The notes under the pieces are model-generated. The model saw only the letters and a program-made list of their open reading frames with translations. It had not been told where the DNA came from and searched no databases. From Brevibacterium album DSM 18261 (GTDB lineage Bacteria; Actinomycetota; Actinomycetes; Actinomycetales; Brevibacteriaceae), in assembly GCF_000426445.1 (NCBI RefSeq), contig NZ_AUFJ01000016.1, positions 1 through 64,000 of the forward strand: DNA of 64,000 nucleotides, read 5' to 3'. The translations under genes were made by a program, and so were the position numbers. Of the stretch, positions 24,779-34,154 are shown in pieces (the first letter of the stretch is position 1; each line of letters opens with the position of its first letter).

Positions 24779-25738
24779 GTGGCCCGGCACGGTGCCCAGC
24801 TGCTGCCGGAGGGACCGCGATCCCTGGTCTCCCCGGCGGGGGACTATCTCGCGCACCTGCAGCTCGAGCGCGGGCTCTCGGCCCACACCGTCGACGCCTA
24901 TGCGCGCGATCTGCGCCGCTATCTCCTGTGGCTGGAGACGCAGGGGATCGCGGAGCCGGGTGCCGTGACCGAAGCCGATGCGCTGGGCTTCCGCCGCGCC
25001 CTCGACGAGGCGGGGCTCGCCCCGGCCTCCGTCTCGCGGATCGTCGTGGCGGTGAGGCGCTTCCACGACCACCTCGCCGCGGAGGGCGCCGCCCCCGGCG
25101 ATCCTCTCGCGCAGCTGCCGCCCCCGGCCCTGCGGGACAGCCTGCCGAAGGCGCTGCGGATCGACGAGGTCGAGGCGCTGCTCGCACAGACGGCGGGGGA
25201 CGCTCCCGTCCTCCGCCGGGCCGCGGCGCTGCTGGAGCTGCTCTACGCGACGGGTGCGCGTATCAGCGAGGCGGTGGGCCTCGACCTCGACGACCTCGAC
25301 CTCGACCACCGCGTGGTGCGCCTCTACGGCAAGGGCGGCAAGGACCGCCTCGTGCCCCTGGGCTCGCACGCCGCGGCCGCGCTGGAGGCGTGGACGGTGC
25401 GGGTCAGGCCCGGGTTCGCCGCGGCCTCGGACGCCTCCCGCGGCGCGGTCTTCCTCAACCAGCGCGGCACCCGGCTGAGCCGGCAGTCGGCCTGGGCGAT
25501 CGTCAAGGAGGCCGCGCACAGGGCCGGCATCGCCGATGTCACCGCGCACACCCTGCGCCACTCCTTCGCCACCCACCTGCTCGAAGGCGGGGCCGACATC
25601 CGGGTCGTGCAGGAGCTGCTGGGGCACGCCTCGGTCGTGACGACGCAGATCTACACGCGGGTGACGGCGCAGACGCTGCGCGAGGTCTACGCCGTCTCGC
25701 ACCCGCGTGCGGGCGCAGCCGCCCCGCGTCCGAGATAG
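24779..25738 (+). CDS. xerD: Tyrosine recombinase XerD-type
   Basis: A 319-aa site-specific recombinase that, with XerC, resolves chromosome dimers at dif. The N-terminal core-binding domain has HLQLERGLSAHTVDAYARDL. The catalytic domain carries Arg in LLYATGARISEAVGLD (about R160), Lys in YGKGGKDRLVPLG, the HTLRHSFATHLLEGG box, the second His in ELLGHASVVTTQIYT, and nucleophile Tyr near residue 292. The GTG at 24779 starts one base after the NUDIX stop. Neighbouring parA and scpAB fit a chromosome-segregation grouping. Confidence 0.93.
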   Translation: MARHGAQLLPEGPRSLVSPAGDYLAHLQLERGLSAHTVDAYARDLRRYLLWLETQGIAEPGAVTEADALGFRRALDEAGLAPASVSRIVVAVRRFHDHLAAEGAAPGDPLAQLPPPALRDSLPKALRIDEVEALLAQTAGDAPVLRRAAALLELLYATGARISEAVGLDLDDLDLDHRVVRLYGKGGKDRLVPLGSHAAAALEAWTVRVRPGFAAASDASRGAVFLNQRGTRLSRQSAWAIVKEAAHRAGIADVTAHTLRHSFATHLLEGGADIRVVQELLGHASVVTTQIYTRVTAQTLREVYAVSHPRAGAAAPRPR

Positions 25739-25741
25739 GCT
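25736..25741 (+). promoter_or_regulatory. -10 box before the parA-scpAB operon
   Basis: TAGGCT overlaps the xerD stop codon. The predicted start near 25748 gives a 70-nt leader to the parA GTG at 25818. This would allow the segregation and downstream genes to be transcribed apart from pyrG-xerD. Confidence 0.45.
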
Positions 25742-25817
25742 TGGACGCAGGCGGCCGGGTGTGCGCGCACGCGCGGCGGCAGGCTCCAGACAGGCAAGAC
25801 AGGAGATGAGGCAGTCC

Positions 25818-26690
25818 GTGGCAGACGAGAGGCTCGACATCGTGACAGACGAGATGGGGCCCACCGGCCGGCCCGTCCGAGAGTTCCCGGTGCCGCCCGC
25901 ACTCGACGGGCACGGTCCCGCGCGCATCATCGCGATGGTGAACCAGAAGGGCGGGGTGGGCAAGACCACCTCCTCGATCAACCTGGGGGCCGCGCTCGCC
26001 GGCTACGGACGCAGGGTCCTCCTCGTCGACTTCGATCCGCAGGGCGCCCTGTCCGTGGGGCTCGGCATCAACCCGCATGCGCTCGACCGCACCGTGTACG
26101 ACGTGCTCATGAGCTCGCGCATCGACCCGCGCGAGGTCATCCACTCGACGGCGCACACGGGCATCGACGTCATGCCGGCGAACATCGACCTCTCCGCCGC
26201 GGAGATCCAGCTCGTGGGCGAGGTGGCCCGCGAACAGGTGCTCACGCGGGCGCTCGCGAAGGTCGCCGACGAATACGATGTGGTCCTCGTGGACTGCCAG
26301 CCCTCCCTGGGCCTGCTCACCGTCAACGCGCTCACCGCCGCGCACGGCGTCGTGATCCCGCTGGAGACGGAGTTCTTCGCGCTGCGCGGCGTGGCGCTGC
26401 TCGTGGAGACGATCGAGAAGGTCCAGGACCGCCTCAACCCGAGCCTCAGGATCGACGGCATCCTCGCGACGATGTACGACGGCCGCACCCTGCACTCGCG
26501 CGAGGTCATCGCGAGCATCGTCGAGGCCTTCGGGGAGACGGTCTTCGACACCGTCATCAGCCGCACCGTCCGGTTCCCCGACGCCTCCGTCGCCGCCGAG
26601 CCCATCACGACCTTCGCGCCCTCCCATGCCGGGGCGGACGCCTACCGCAGGCTGGCGAGGGAGCTGATCTCCCGCGGGGGCTCGCCCTGA
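25818..26690 (+). CDS. ParA-family chromosome-partitioning ATPase
   Basis: A 290-aa Walker-type ATPase. It has the deviant Walker A with signature Lys in NQKGGVGKTTSSINLGA, the Asp of LLVDFDPQGALSVGLG, and VVLVDCQPSLGLLTVNAL as Walker B. It occupies the Rv1708 position just upstream of scpAB, so it is the condensin-linked ParA paralog and not the one beside parB near the origin. The GTG at 25818 has AGGAG 12 nt and GAGG 7 nt upstream; the ATG at 25806 in the same frame is too close to AGGAG. Confidence 0.9.
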   Translation: MADERLDIVTDEMGPTGRPVREFPVPPALDGHGPARIIAMVNQKGGVGKTTSSINLGAALAGYGRRVLLVDFDPQGALSVGLGINPHALDRTVYDVLMSSRIDPREVIHSTAHTGIDVMPANIDLSAAEIQLVGEVAREQVLTRALAKVADEYDVVLVDCQPSLGLLTVNALTAAHGVVIPLETEFFALRGVALLVETIEKVQDRLNPSLRIDGILATMYDGRTLHSREVIASIVEAFGETVFDTVISRTVRFPDASVAAEPITTFAPSHAGADAYRRLARELISRGGSP

Positions 26691-26746
26691 AGCGCAGCCC
26701 CGGGGCGCACAGCGACCGGGAGGGGCGCGAGCGGACCGGCTTCACC

Positions 26747-27538
26747 GTGGTCCTGGAGAACTTCTCGGGGCCCTTCGACCTGCTGCTCGACCTCATCGCC
26801 AAGCGGTCCCTCGACGTCACGGAGATCGCCCTGGCAGAGGTCACGGACGAGTTCCTCGACTACGTGTCCGCGCTGCGGGGGACGCGGTCGCTCGACGAGC
26901 TCACGCACTTCCTCGTCGTCGCCGCCACGCTCCTCGACCTCAAGACCGCGCGCCTGCTGCCGGGGGGAGAGGTCGACGACGAGCTCGACCTCGAACTGCT
27001 CGAGGCCCGCGACCTCCTCTTCGTGCGCCTGCTGCAGTACCGGGCCTTCAAGGCGGTCTCGCAGGTGCTGGGCGAGCGGATGGGCGCTGCCGCCAGAGCG
27101 GTGCCGCGCTCGGCCGGGCTCGAGGCGGAGTTCGCGGGCCTGCTGCCGCCGCTCGAGTTCTCGACCTCGCCCGCGGTGCTCGCCGCGGTCTTCGCCGCCG
27201 TCGTCTCCCGCGACAGGACACCGCCGCAGGTTGCGCTCGACCACCTGCACGAGGCCCATGTCTCCGTGCCGGAGCAGCGGGCGGTCCTGCTCGCGCGCCT
27301 GCGGGAGGCCGAGCGCGCGGACTTCGCAGACCTCGTCGCGGACGCGGAGTCGCGGCTCGTGGTCGTCGCCCGCTTCCTCGCCGTGCTGGACCTCATCCGG
27401 ACAGGGCTGATCGAGGTGGACCAGCCCGAGCCGCTGGGTCCGCTCAGCGTGGGTCTGCGGGAGGATCAGGAACGCAGCCGCTCCGACGGTGCGGAAGGCG
27501 AAGAGGCACACGAGGACGAGGAGAGCCATGAGGCATGA
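26747..27538 (+). CDS. scpA: Segregation and condensation protein A
   Basis: A kleisin that bridges SMC heads in bacterial condensin. The family N-terminus FSGPFDLLLDLIAKRSLDVT is followed by LDELTHFLVVAATLLDLKTARLLP-type helices, and the C-terminal winged helix contains AVLDLIRTGLIEVDQPEPLGP. From the GTG at 26747 the protein has 263 aa, but it would start only five residues before FSGPF and has no ribosome-binding site. The frame stays open back to a CTG at 26687 that overlaps the parA stop (CTGA); starting there gives 283 aa and an N-terminus closer to that of relatives. The gene overlaps scpB by 11 nt. Confidence 0.88.
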   Translation: MVLENFSGPFDLLLDLIAKRSLDVTEIALAEVTDEFLDYVSALRGTRSLDELTHFLVVAATLLDLKTARLLPGGEVDDELDLELLEARDLLFVRLLQYRAFKAVSQVLGERMGAAARAVPRSAGLEAEFAGLLPPLEFSTSPAVLAAVFAAVVSRDRTPPQVALDHLHEAHVSVPEQRAVLLARLREAERADFADLVADAESRLVVVARFLAVLDLIRTGLIEVDQPEPLGPLSVGLREDQERSRSDGAEGEEAHEDEESHEA

Positions 27539-28157
27539 GGCCGAGGGACCGGGGAACGGCACTGCGCCGGAGCTCCTGACCGCACTGGAGGCGATCCTCA
27601 TGGTGACTGACCGGCCGGTGGGCGCCCACGAGCTGGCGGAGGGCCTCGGCGTCGAGGAGGCCGAGGTCTCCGCGGCCCTCGAGGAGCTCGCCGCGGACTT
27701 CGACGGGCACCGGGGCGCACGGGCGCGCGGCTTCCGGCTGGCGCGCGCGGCCGGCGGCTGGCGCATCTACACCCGTGCCGAGCAGCATGATGCGGTGGCG
27801 GGCTTCCTCACGGCGGGCCAGAGCGCGAAGCTGTCCCAGGCCGCGCTGGAGACCCTCGCGATCATCGCCTACCGGCAGCCGGTGACGCGGGCGCGGGTCT
27901 CCGCGATCCGCGGGGTCAACGTCGACGGGGTCGTGCGCACGCTGCTCATGCGCGGCCTCATCGTGGAATCGGGCACGGAGGAGCTGACCGGCGCGGTCCG
28001 GTTCGTCACGACCCCGGCGTTCCTCGAGGCGGCAGGACTCGGGCGCATCGAGGACCTGCCGGACATCGCTCCGTTCCTGCCGGAGGGGGATGAGGCGAAT
28101 CGCACAGGCGAGGCAGGTGCCGGATCCGAGCGGGAGTTCGGGATAATAGACGTATGA
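27528..28157 (+). CDS. scpB: Segregation and condensation protein B
   Basis: A 209-aa partner of ScpA in the SMC condensin complex, made of two winged-helix domains. Typical segments are ALEAILMVTDRPVGAHELAE at the N-terminus, and LSQAALETLAIIAYRQPVTRA with IRGVNVDGVVRTLLMRGLI in the second domain. The ATG at 27528, 11 nt inside scpA, has a GAGGA site upstream; 13 open codons before it lie within scpA. The stop overlaps the rluB ATG. Confidence 0.93.
   Translation: MRHEAEGPGNGTAPELLTALEAILMVTDRPVGAHELAEGLGVEEAEVSAALEELAADFDGHRGARARGFRLARAAGGWRIYTRAEQHDAVAGFLTAGQSAKLSQAALETLAIIAYRQPVTRARVSAIRGVNVDGVVRTLLMRGLIVESGTEELTGAVRFVTTPAFLEAAGLGRIEDLPDIAPFLPEGDEANRTGEAGAGSEREFGIIDV
28142..28147 (+). 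promoter_or_regulatory. -10 box at the scpB-rluB junction (leaderless layout)
   Basis: GATAAT, close to the consensus TATAAT, ends 6 nt before the rluB ATG at 28154 and lies within the last codons of scpB. It would let rluB and downstream genes be transcribed separately as leaderless mRNA. Confidence 0.55.
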
Positions 28158-28999
28158 ACTCCTCAGATCCCCGCTCGCCGGGCCACCGCAGCAAGCGTCC
28201 CGCCCGTCGCGTGCGCAGCAACCCCCGCAAGCCGGCGCAGACGGGGCACGGAGCGGTCTCCGATGTGCACGCCGCGGACGGCGTCCGTCTGCAGAAGGTC
28301 CTCGCGGACGCCGGGCTCGGCTCCCGCCGGGCGTGCGAGCGCCTCATCGAGGAGGGGCGCGTCGAGGTGGACGGCGTCATCGTCACGGAGCTCGGCACGC
28401 GCATCGACCCGGAGAAGCAGACGGTGCACGTCGACACCCTCCGCATCACGGCGCACACGGACAAGGTGTACCTCGCCTTCAACAAGCCCGCGAAGGTCGT
28501 CACCTCGATGAGCGATCCCGAGGGCCGCAAGACGGTGGCGGACTACCTCAGGAACCGCCCCGAGCGGCTGTTCTACGTGGGCCGCCTCGACTACGACACC
28601 GAGGGCCTGCTGCTGCTGACGAACGACGGCGAGCTCTCCAACCGCCTCACGCACCCCCGCTACGAGGTGCCCAAGACCTACCTCGCGCAGGTCCGCGGCC
28701 CCGTGCCCAAGGACGCGGGCGCGCGCCTGCGCGACGGCATCGAGCTCGAGGACGGGATGGCGCACGTGGACTCCTTCCGGCTCCTCGACTCGACGCCGGG
28801 GCGGGCGCTCGTCGAGGTCGTCCTCCACTCGGGCCGGAACCGGATCGTCCGCCGCCTCCTCGAGGCCGTGGGCACGCCGGTCGAGCGGCTCGTGCGCACG
28901 CAGTTCGGCCCCATCGCGCTCGCGGAGCAGCGGCCCGGCAAGATGCGCGATCTGCGTCCGCACGAGGTCGGCGAGCTCATGAAGGCCGTGGGCCTGTGA
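28154..28999 (+). CDS. rluB: Pseudouridine synthase RluB/RsuA family
   Basis: A 281-aa enzyme forming pseudouridine in 23S rRNA. A basic tail of about 35 residues (SKRPARRVRSNPRKP) precedes the S4 RNA-binding domain (RLQKVLADAGLGSRRACERL). The catalytic domain has the Asp motif GRLDYDTEGLLLLTNDG and the family end LHSGRNRIVRRLLEAVG. The ATG overlaps the scpB stop. Rv1711 holds the same position in mycobacteria. Confidence 0.92.
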   Translation: MNSSDPRSPGHRSKRPARRVRSNPRKPAQTGHGAVSDVHAADGVRLQKVLADAGLGSRRACERLIEEGRVEVDGVIVTELGTRIDPEKQTVHVDTLRITAHTDKVYLAFNKPAKVVTSMSDPEGRKTVADYLRNRPERLFYVGRLDYDTEGLLLLTNDGELSNRLTHPRYEVPKTYLAQVRGPVPKDAGARLRDGIELEDGMAHVDSFRLLDSTPGRALVEVVLHSGRNRIVRRLLEAVGTPVERLVRTQFGPIALAEQRPGKMRDLRPHEVGELMKAVGL

Positions 29000-30156
29000 G
29001 CGCTGGTCCGGCGGATCCGCACCTTCCCGCCCGCGTGCACATCGTGGGTGCGGGGCTGCTGGGGACCTCCCTGGGACTGGCGCTCACCCGCGCCGGCTGC
29101 ACCGTCACGCTCGCCGACGTCTCGCCCACTTCGGCCCGGCTCGCCGCGGACCTGGGCGCGGGCAGCGTGGGCGAGGCCCCGCCGGAGACCGGCCTCGTGA
29201 TCGTCGCCGCACCCCCGGATGTGACCGCCGGGCTCGTCGTCGAGCACCTGCGCCGGCTGCCCGAGGCCACCGTCACGGACGTCGCGAGCGTCAAGGGCGT
29301 GCTGCTGGAGCGGGTGCGCCGGGCGACGGAGCGCAGTGAGCTCGACCGCTACATCGGCTCGCACCCCATGGCCGGCCGCGAGCGCTCGGGCGCGACCTGG
29401 GCGCGCACGGACCTGTTCCGCGACCGGCCGTGGGTGATCTGCTCGGACGCGGACACGCCACCGGACCGGCTGGCCCAGGTCGAGGCGGTCGCCCGGGCCG
29501 TGGGCTCGACCGTGCTCCATCTCGAACCGGAGTTCCACGACTCCTCCGTCGCCCGGGTCTCCCACGCCCCGCAGGTGGTGTCCTCGCTCATGGCCGCCCG
29601 GCTCGCGCGCATGCCCGTCGAGGGTGTGGCGCTGGCCGGTCAGGGGCTGCGGGACGTCACCCGGATCGCCGCCTCGGATCCGGGGCTGTGGACCCAGATA
29701 CTGGCCGGCAACGCCGCCGAGGTGCGCGCGGTGCTGGCGGAGTTCCGGGAGGACCTCGACCGAGTCATCGACGCGCTCGCGCTCGATCCCGGGGCGCTCG
29801 CCGTCCTCGCCGGTGCGCTCGCGGCGGGCAACGAGGGCCGGCTGCGGATCCCGGGCAAGCACGGTCAGGCGCCCACGGCCTATGCGACGGTCACCGTGGT
29901 CATCGGCGATGAGCCGGGCAACCTCGGGCGCCTGTTCGCCGAGGTGGGCGAGCTGGGCATCAACATCGAGGACGTGCGGATCGACCATGCGACAGGGCGT
30001 AGGCTGGGAAGCCTGGACCTGTTCGTGCTGCCGGCCCATGCCCAGGACCTCGTGACGGGCCTGCTCGCCCGCGGCTGGCGGCTGCCCGAGCATGCGGAGG
30101 CGGAGCTGCCCGGGCCGACCACCGAACCAGACACCCCGAACGAAGGACGCACATGA
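28996..30156 (+). CDS. tyrA: Prephenate dehydrogenase with ACT domain
   Basis: A 386-aa NAD-dependent enzyme of tyrosine synthesis converting prephenate to 4-hydroxyphenylpyruvate. The Rossmann segment is VHIVGAGLLGTSLGLALTRAG, then TDVASVKGVLLERV and the catalytic region IGSHPMAGRERSG. A C-terminal ACT domain (VTVVIGDEPGNLGRLFAEVG) suggests feedback by tyrosine. The GTG start overlaps the rluB stop (GTGA), and the stop overlaps the cmk ATG. Many actinobacteria use arogenate, so an arogenate preference is possible. Confidence 0.9.
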   Translation: MSAGPADPHLPARVHIVGAGLLGTSLGLALTRAGCTVTLADVSPTSARLAADLGAGSVGEAPPETGLVIVAAPPDVTAGLVVEHLRRLPEATVTDVASVKGVLLERVRRATERSELDRYIGSHPMAGRERSGATWARTDLFRDRPWVICSDADTPPDRLAQVEAVARAVGSTVLHLEPEFHDSSVARVSHAPQVVSSLMAARLARMPVEGVALAGQGLRDVTRIAASDPGLWTQILAGNAAEVRAVLAEFREDLDRVIDALALDPGALAVLAGALAAGNEGRLRIPGKHGQAPTAYATVTVVIGDEPGNLGRLFAEVGELGINIEDVRIDHATGRRLGSLDLFVLPAHAQDLVTGLLARGWRLPEHAEAELPGPTTEPDTPNEGRT

Positions 30157-30812
30157 CAGTCATCGCCATCGACGGCCCCAGCGGAGTGGGCAAGTCCAGC
30201 ACCTCCAAGGAGGTCGCCCGCCGGCTGGGATGCGCCTACCTCGACACGGGCGCGATGTACCGGGCGATGGCCTGGCTGGCGCTCAACCGCGGGGTGAGCG
30301 ATCCCGGCGACGTGGTCGAACTGGTGCGCGGTGCCGATCTCGAGATCTCAACGGATCCGGACGACTTCCGGGTCGAGGTCGACGGCATCGACGTCACGCT
30401 CGAGATCCGCTCCGACGAGGTCTCCGCGGGCGTGCAGACCGTCTCCGCGGTGCCGGAGGCGCGCGAGGAGCTCATCGAGCGGCAGCGCGAGGTCATCGCC
30501 GATGCCGCCGGCGGGATCGTCGTCGAGGGCCGCGACATCACGACGGTGGTGGCGCCTGAGGCGCCGGTGCGGATCCTCATGACGGCGGACGAGGAGGTGC
30601 GGATCGCGCGCCGTGCCGGTGAGAACCACGGCACGGCCGATGCCGCCGCGCTCGCCGCGACGCGCGCCCTCGTGGCCGAGCGCGATGCGAAGGACTCGGC
30701 CACCACGAGCTTCCTCACCGCCGCCGACGGCGTGCACACGCTGGACACGACGCACGTGGGCTTCGACGAGGCCGTCGAAGCGGTCCTCACTCTCGCGAAG
30801 GAGGCCTCATGA
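30153..30812 (+). CDS. cmk: Cytidylate kinase
   Basis: A 219-aa P-loop kinase phosphorylating CMP and dCMP. It has [20 protein letters not shown] at the N-terminus, [33 protein letters not shown], and the lid with RxxRD-like [15 protein letters not shown]. The ATG overlaps the tyrA stop behind a GAAGGACG site. The cmk-der order is conserved (Rv1712-Rv1713). Confidence 0.94.
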   Translation: MTVIAIDGPSGVGKSSTSKEVARRLGCAYLDTGAMYRAMAWLALNRGVSDPGDVVELVRGADLEISTDPDDFRVEVDGIDVTLEIRSDEVSAGVQTVSAVPEAREELIERQREVIADAAGGIVVEGRDITTVVAPEAPVRILMTADEEVRIARRAGENHGTADAAALAATRALVAERDAKDSATTSFLTAADGVHTLDTTHVGFDEAVEAVLTLAKEAS

Positions 30813-32335
30813 CCGAGCCGATGCCCGAGGCGGATGATTTCATCCCGCTCCCCGACGAGGACCTCGCCGAGCGGCTCGCGGACATCGACGAGGCCGATGC
30901 CCGCAGGCGCGCGGAGTCCCTGCGCTCCGGGCTCGCCGACTACGACCTCGAGGCCGAGGACGAGGAGCTCCTGGCCGATCTCGAGGACCCCGAGGCGGCC
31001 GGCGGGCTGGTCCGGCCGGCTCCCGTGCTCGCGATCGTGGGCCGGCCCAATGTGGGCAAGTCCACACTGGTCAACCGCATCCTGGGCCGGCGGGAGGCGG
31101 TGGTCGAGGACGTCCCCGGCGTCACCCGCGACCGTGTGCGCTATCGCGGGGAGTGGGGCGGGAGGCCGCTGACCCTCGTGGACACCGGTGGCTGGGACAT
31201 CGATGCGAAGGGCATGGCCTCGAGGATCGCGGAGCAGGCGGAGATCGCCGTGGAGCAGGCCGACGGCGTGGTGTTGGTCGTCGACGTCGCCACGGGGGTC
31301 ACCTCGACGGACGAGCACGTGGTGCGGATGCTGCGGCGCGCGGGCAAGCCCGTGCTGCTGGCGGCCAACAAGGTCGACGACGAGCGCGGCGAGCTCCAGG
31401 CCGCGGAGCTGTGGTCGCTGGGCCTGGGCGAGCCCCACCCCATCAGCGCGATGCACGGGCGCGGCGTGGCGGATTTCCTCGACGAGATCATGGAGATGCT
31501 GCCGGAGAACTCGTTGGTGGACGACGCCGAGGAGCCCGGCGGCCCCCGCAGGATCGCGCTCGTGGGCCGGCCCAATGTGGGCAAGTCCTCGCTGCTCAAC
31601 AAGCTGTTCGGCAGCGAGCGCGTCCTCGTCGACAACGTCGCCGGGACCACGCGCGACCCCGTGGACGAGCTCGTGGAGCTGGGCGGGCGCCCGTGGCGGT
31701 TCGTGGACACGGCGGGCATCAGGAAGCGGGCGCGGCAGGCCTCGGGCGCGGACTACTACGCGGCACTGCGGACGCAGACGGCGCTCGAGCGGGCCGAGCT
31801 CGCGCTCGTCCTGCTCGAGGCGAGTGAGCCCCTGAGCGAGCAGGACGTGAGGATCGTGCGGAACGCGACCGAGGCCGGCCGGGCGCTCGTGCTCGTGTTC
31901 AACAAATGGGATCTCACGGACCAGGAGCGCCGCGACTGGCTGGAGCGGGAGATCGAGAAGGACCTCGCCCATGTGGCGTGGGCCCCGCGTGTGAACATCT
32001 CCGCGAAGACCGGCCGGCACGCGGAGAAGCTGGTGCCGGCGATGGAGAGGGCGCTGGAGAACTGGGACCGGCGCATCCCCACGAGCCGGCTCAACGCGTT
32101 CCTCGGCGAGCTCGTGGCGGCGAATCCGCACCCGCTCCGGGGCGGCAAGCAGCCGCGCATCCTCTTCGGCACGCAGGCCTCGAACCGGCCCCCGCACTTC
32201 GTGCTGTTCACGACCGGCTTCCTCGATCCCGGCTACCGGCGCTTCATCACGCGCCGGCTGCGCGAGACCTTCGCCTTCGAGGGCACGCCCATCGAGATCA
32301 GCATGCGGATCAGGGAGAAGCGGAAGCGGACATGA
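30809..32335 (+). CDS. der: Ribosome-assembly GTPase Der (EngA)
   Basis: A 508-aa protein with two tandem GTPase domains. G1 motifs are [16 protein letters not shown] and [17 protein letters not shown], the DxxG elements are VDTGGWD and [12 protein letters not shown], and NKxD elements are AANKVDD and VFNKWDL. The C-terminal KH-like domain includes [19 protein letters not shown]. An acidic N-terminal extension of about 70 residues ([15 protein letters not shown]) is seen in actinobacterial Der. It acts in 50S subunit maturation. The ATG overlaps the cmk stop. Confidence 0.95.
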   Translation: MTEPMPEADDFIPLPDEDLAERLADIDEADARRRAESLRSGLADYDLEAEDEELLADLEDPEAAGGLVRPAPVLAIVGRPNVGKSTLVNRILGRREAVVEDVPGVTRDRVRYRGEWGGRPLTLVDTGGWDIDAKGMASRIAEQAEIAVEQADGVVLVVDVATGVTSTDEHVVRMLRRAGKPVLLAANKVDDERGELQAAELWSLGLGEPHPISAMHGRGVADFLDEIMEMLPENSLVDDAEEPGGPRRIALVGRPNVGKSSLLNKLFGSERVLVDNVAGTTRDPVDELVELGGRPWRFVDTAGIRKRARQASGADYYAALRTQTALERAELALVLLEASEPLSEQDVRIVRNATEAGRALVLVFNKWDLTDQERRDWLEREIEKDLAHVAWAPRVNISAKTGRHAEKLVPAMERALENWDRRIPTSRLNAFLGELVAANPHPLRGGKQPRILFGTQASNRPPHFVLFTTGFLDPGYRRFITRRLRETFAFEGTPIEISMRIREKRKRT

Positions 32336-33528
32336 GCGCGGCCGGTGCCGGGGCATCGCCGTCGGCCACGGCACCGCCGCCGGCGCTGCCCCGGTTCGCG
32401 ACGGTGACGCTGGGGCTCGCGGGGCTCGCCGTCGTCATGGTCGTGTTCCGGCAGCTGCAGGACATCGTGGCACCGGTGTTCCTCGCGCTCAACCTCGTCA
32501 TCATCGTCCACCCGCTGCAGGCGCTGCTGGTCCGGGCGAAGGTGCCGCGGTTCCTCGCGGCGATGGCGACGGTGCTCATCGTGCTCGTGGTGCTCGCGGC
32601 GTTCTTCGCGCTCGCCGCATGGTCGATCGCGGAGCTCGTGCTCATCATGCCGGGCTATGCGGGCGAGGTCGTGGCGATCGTGCAGGACACGGGACAGTGG
32701 CTCGAGACCCTGGGGCTCACCCCGGGGGTCCTGCAGCAGCAGCTCGCGGCGCTGGACGCCTCCCGCGTGATCTCGACGCTCGCACCGCTGTTCTCGAACG
32801 CCACGCTGGTGCTCACCCTGCTCGTCACCGTCGTGATGGCGGTCTTCTTCGTCGCCCTGGACACGATGTCGTTCCCGCAGCGTCTGGCCTCGCTGGGACG
32901 GGAGCGGCCGGGCTTCGCCGAGGCCATGACCTCGTTCGCGGCCGGGGTGCGCCGGTACTGGGTGGTCGCGACGGTCTTCGGCCTCATCGTGGCGGTGCTG
33001 GACGTCGTCGCGCTCGAGGTCATCGGGGTGCCGCTGGCGCTCGTGTGGGGAGTGCTGGCGTTCCTCACGAACTACATCCCGAACGTGGGCTTCGTCATCG
33101 GCCTCGTGCCTCCCGCGCTGCTCGCGCTCGTGGACCAGGGCTGGGCGGCGGCGGTCTGGGTGGTGGTCGCATACTGCGTGCTCAACTTCGTCATCCAGTC
33201 GATCATCCAGCCCAAGTTCACGGGGGAGTCCGTGGGCGTCACGCCGCTCGTGAGCTTCCTGTCGCTGCTGTTCTGGTACTGGGTGCTCGGCTGGCTGGGG
33301 GCGCTGCTGGCGCTGCCGGCGACGCTGCTGATCAAGGCGCTGCTGGTGGATGCGGATCCGCGAGCCCGGTGGATCAACAGCCTCATCGCCTCCGATCTCC
33401 GGACGGGGGCCAGCCTGCCGGTGGCGGGGGTGCCCGGAGGCGGGCGCCGCGAGGCACGGCGCGGCCGCGAGATCGTGGTGGCGCTGGACGGGACGCCGGA
33501 GGGCGAGGGCACTAGGATGGGCGCATGA
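32332..33528 (+). CDS. AI-2E family transporter / permease
   Basis: A 398-aa membrane protein with about eight hydrophobic segments grouped at the two ends. A soluble central stretch ([20 protein letters not shown]) lies between them, and the signature [23 protein letters not shown] is followed by [23 protein letters not shown]. The family includes exporters of varied small molecules and Na+/H+ antiporters; transport of autoinducer-2 is not implied. The ATG overlaps the der stop, so it is translated with the conserved block but is not part of the mycobacterial core order. Confidence 0.85.
   Translation: MSAAGAGASPSATAPPPALPRFATVTLGLAGLAVVMVVFRQLQDIVAPVFLALNLVIIVHPLQALLVRAKVPRFLAAMATVLIVLVVLAAFFALAAWSIAELVLIMPGYAGEVVAIVQDTGQWLETLGLTPGVLQQQLAALDASRVISTLAPLFSNATLVLTLLVTVVMAVFFVALDTMSFPQRLASLGRERPGFAEAMTSFAAGVRRYWVVATVFGLIVAVLDVVALEVIGVPLALVWGVLAFLTNYIPNVGFVIGLVPPALLALVDQGWAAAVWVVVAYCVLNFVIQSIIQPKFTGESVGVTPLVSFLSLLFWYWVLGWLGALLALPATLLIKALLVDADPRARWINSLIASDLRTGASLPVAGVPGGGRREARRGREIVVALDGTPEGEGTRMGA
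33513..33518 (+). promoter_or_regulatory. -10 box at the permease-yciO junction (leaderless layout)
   Basis: TAGGAT ends 6 nt before the ATG at 33525 and lies inside the last codons of the permease gene. No ribosome-binding site of normal quality precedes the ATG, so a leaderless internal transcript is likely. Confidence 0.5.
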
Positions 33529-34148
33529 ATGCGAAGATCCTCACGATCCACCCTGTGGATCCGCAGCCGCGTCTCATCCGCCAGGCCGCAGAGGTCATCG
33601 CCTCGGGCGGGCTGATCGCCTATCCCACGGACTCCGGCTACGCGCTGGGGTGTGCGCTGGAGAACAGGTCGGGCGTCGACCGGATCATCCGGATCCGCCG
33701 TCTGGACCAGAAGCACCACTTCACGCTCATGTGCCACGACTTCGCGCAGCTGGGGCAGTTCGTCATCATCGACAATGCCGCATTCCGCGCCGTGAAGTCG
33801 CTGACGCCGGGGCCGTACACCTTCATCATGAAGGCGACGAAGGAGGTGCCGCGGAAGATGATGCATCCCAAGAAGCACTCCGTGGGCGCGCGGATCCCGC
33901 AGAACCCCACGGCGCTCGCGCTCGTGGAGGAGGTGGGCGAGCCCCTCCTCTCCTCCACGCTCATCCTGCCCGGCCACACGGACGCGATGACGGACTCCCT
34001 CGCGGTCTCGGACGAGATCGGCAACGACGTCGACCTCATCGTGGACTCCGGCGAGCCGGGGACCGAGCCCACGTCCGTCATCGACTTCACGGAGGGTGCG
34101 GCGATCGTCCGGCGCGAAGGCGCGGGGGACGTCTCCCGGTTCGAGTGA
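33525..34148 (+). CDS. YciO/Sua5-type threonylcarbamoyl-AMP synthase-like protein
   Basis: A 207-aa YrdC-fold protein. GGLIAYPTDSGYALGCAL, IRRLDQKHHFTLMCHDF and LTPGPYTFIMKATKEVPRKM are typical of the YciO branch, followed by VGARIPQNPTALALVEEVG. YrdC/Sua5 makes the threonylcarbamoyl-adenylate for tRNA t6A; the YciO branch is weaker or has another role. The ATG overlaps the preceding stop. It ends 6 nt from the convergent amidohydrolase stop, with no room for a terminator. Confidence 0.88.
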   Translation: MNAKILTIHPVDPQPRLIRQAAEVIASGGLIAYPTDSGYALGCALENRSGVDRIIRIRRLDQKHHFTLMCHDFAQLGQFVIIDNAAFRAVKSLTPGPYTFIMKATKEVPRKMMHPKKHSVGARIPQNPTALALVEEVGEPLLSSTLILPGHTDAMTDSLAVSDEIGNDVDLIVDSGEPGTEPTSVIDFTEGAAIVRREGAGDVSRFE

Positions 34149-34154
34149 GCCCCC

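Noticed and set aside
24779..25738. Mobile-element integrase interpretation of the tyrosine recombinase
   Set aside because: Its length, sequence and position after pyrG and NUDIX match the chromosomal XerD locus of actinobacteria, and no attachment-site repeats or phage genes are nearby.
32332..33528. Quorum-sensing (AI-2) export function for the AI-2E family gene
   Set aside because: Only the family name suggests it; no luxS or signalling genes are present and family members have varied substrates.
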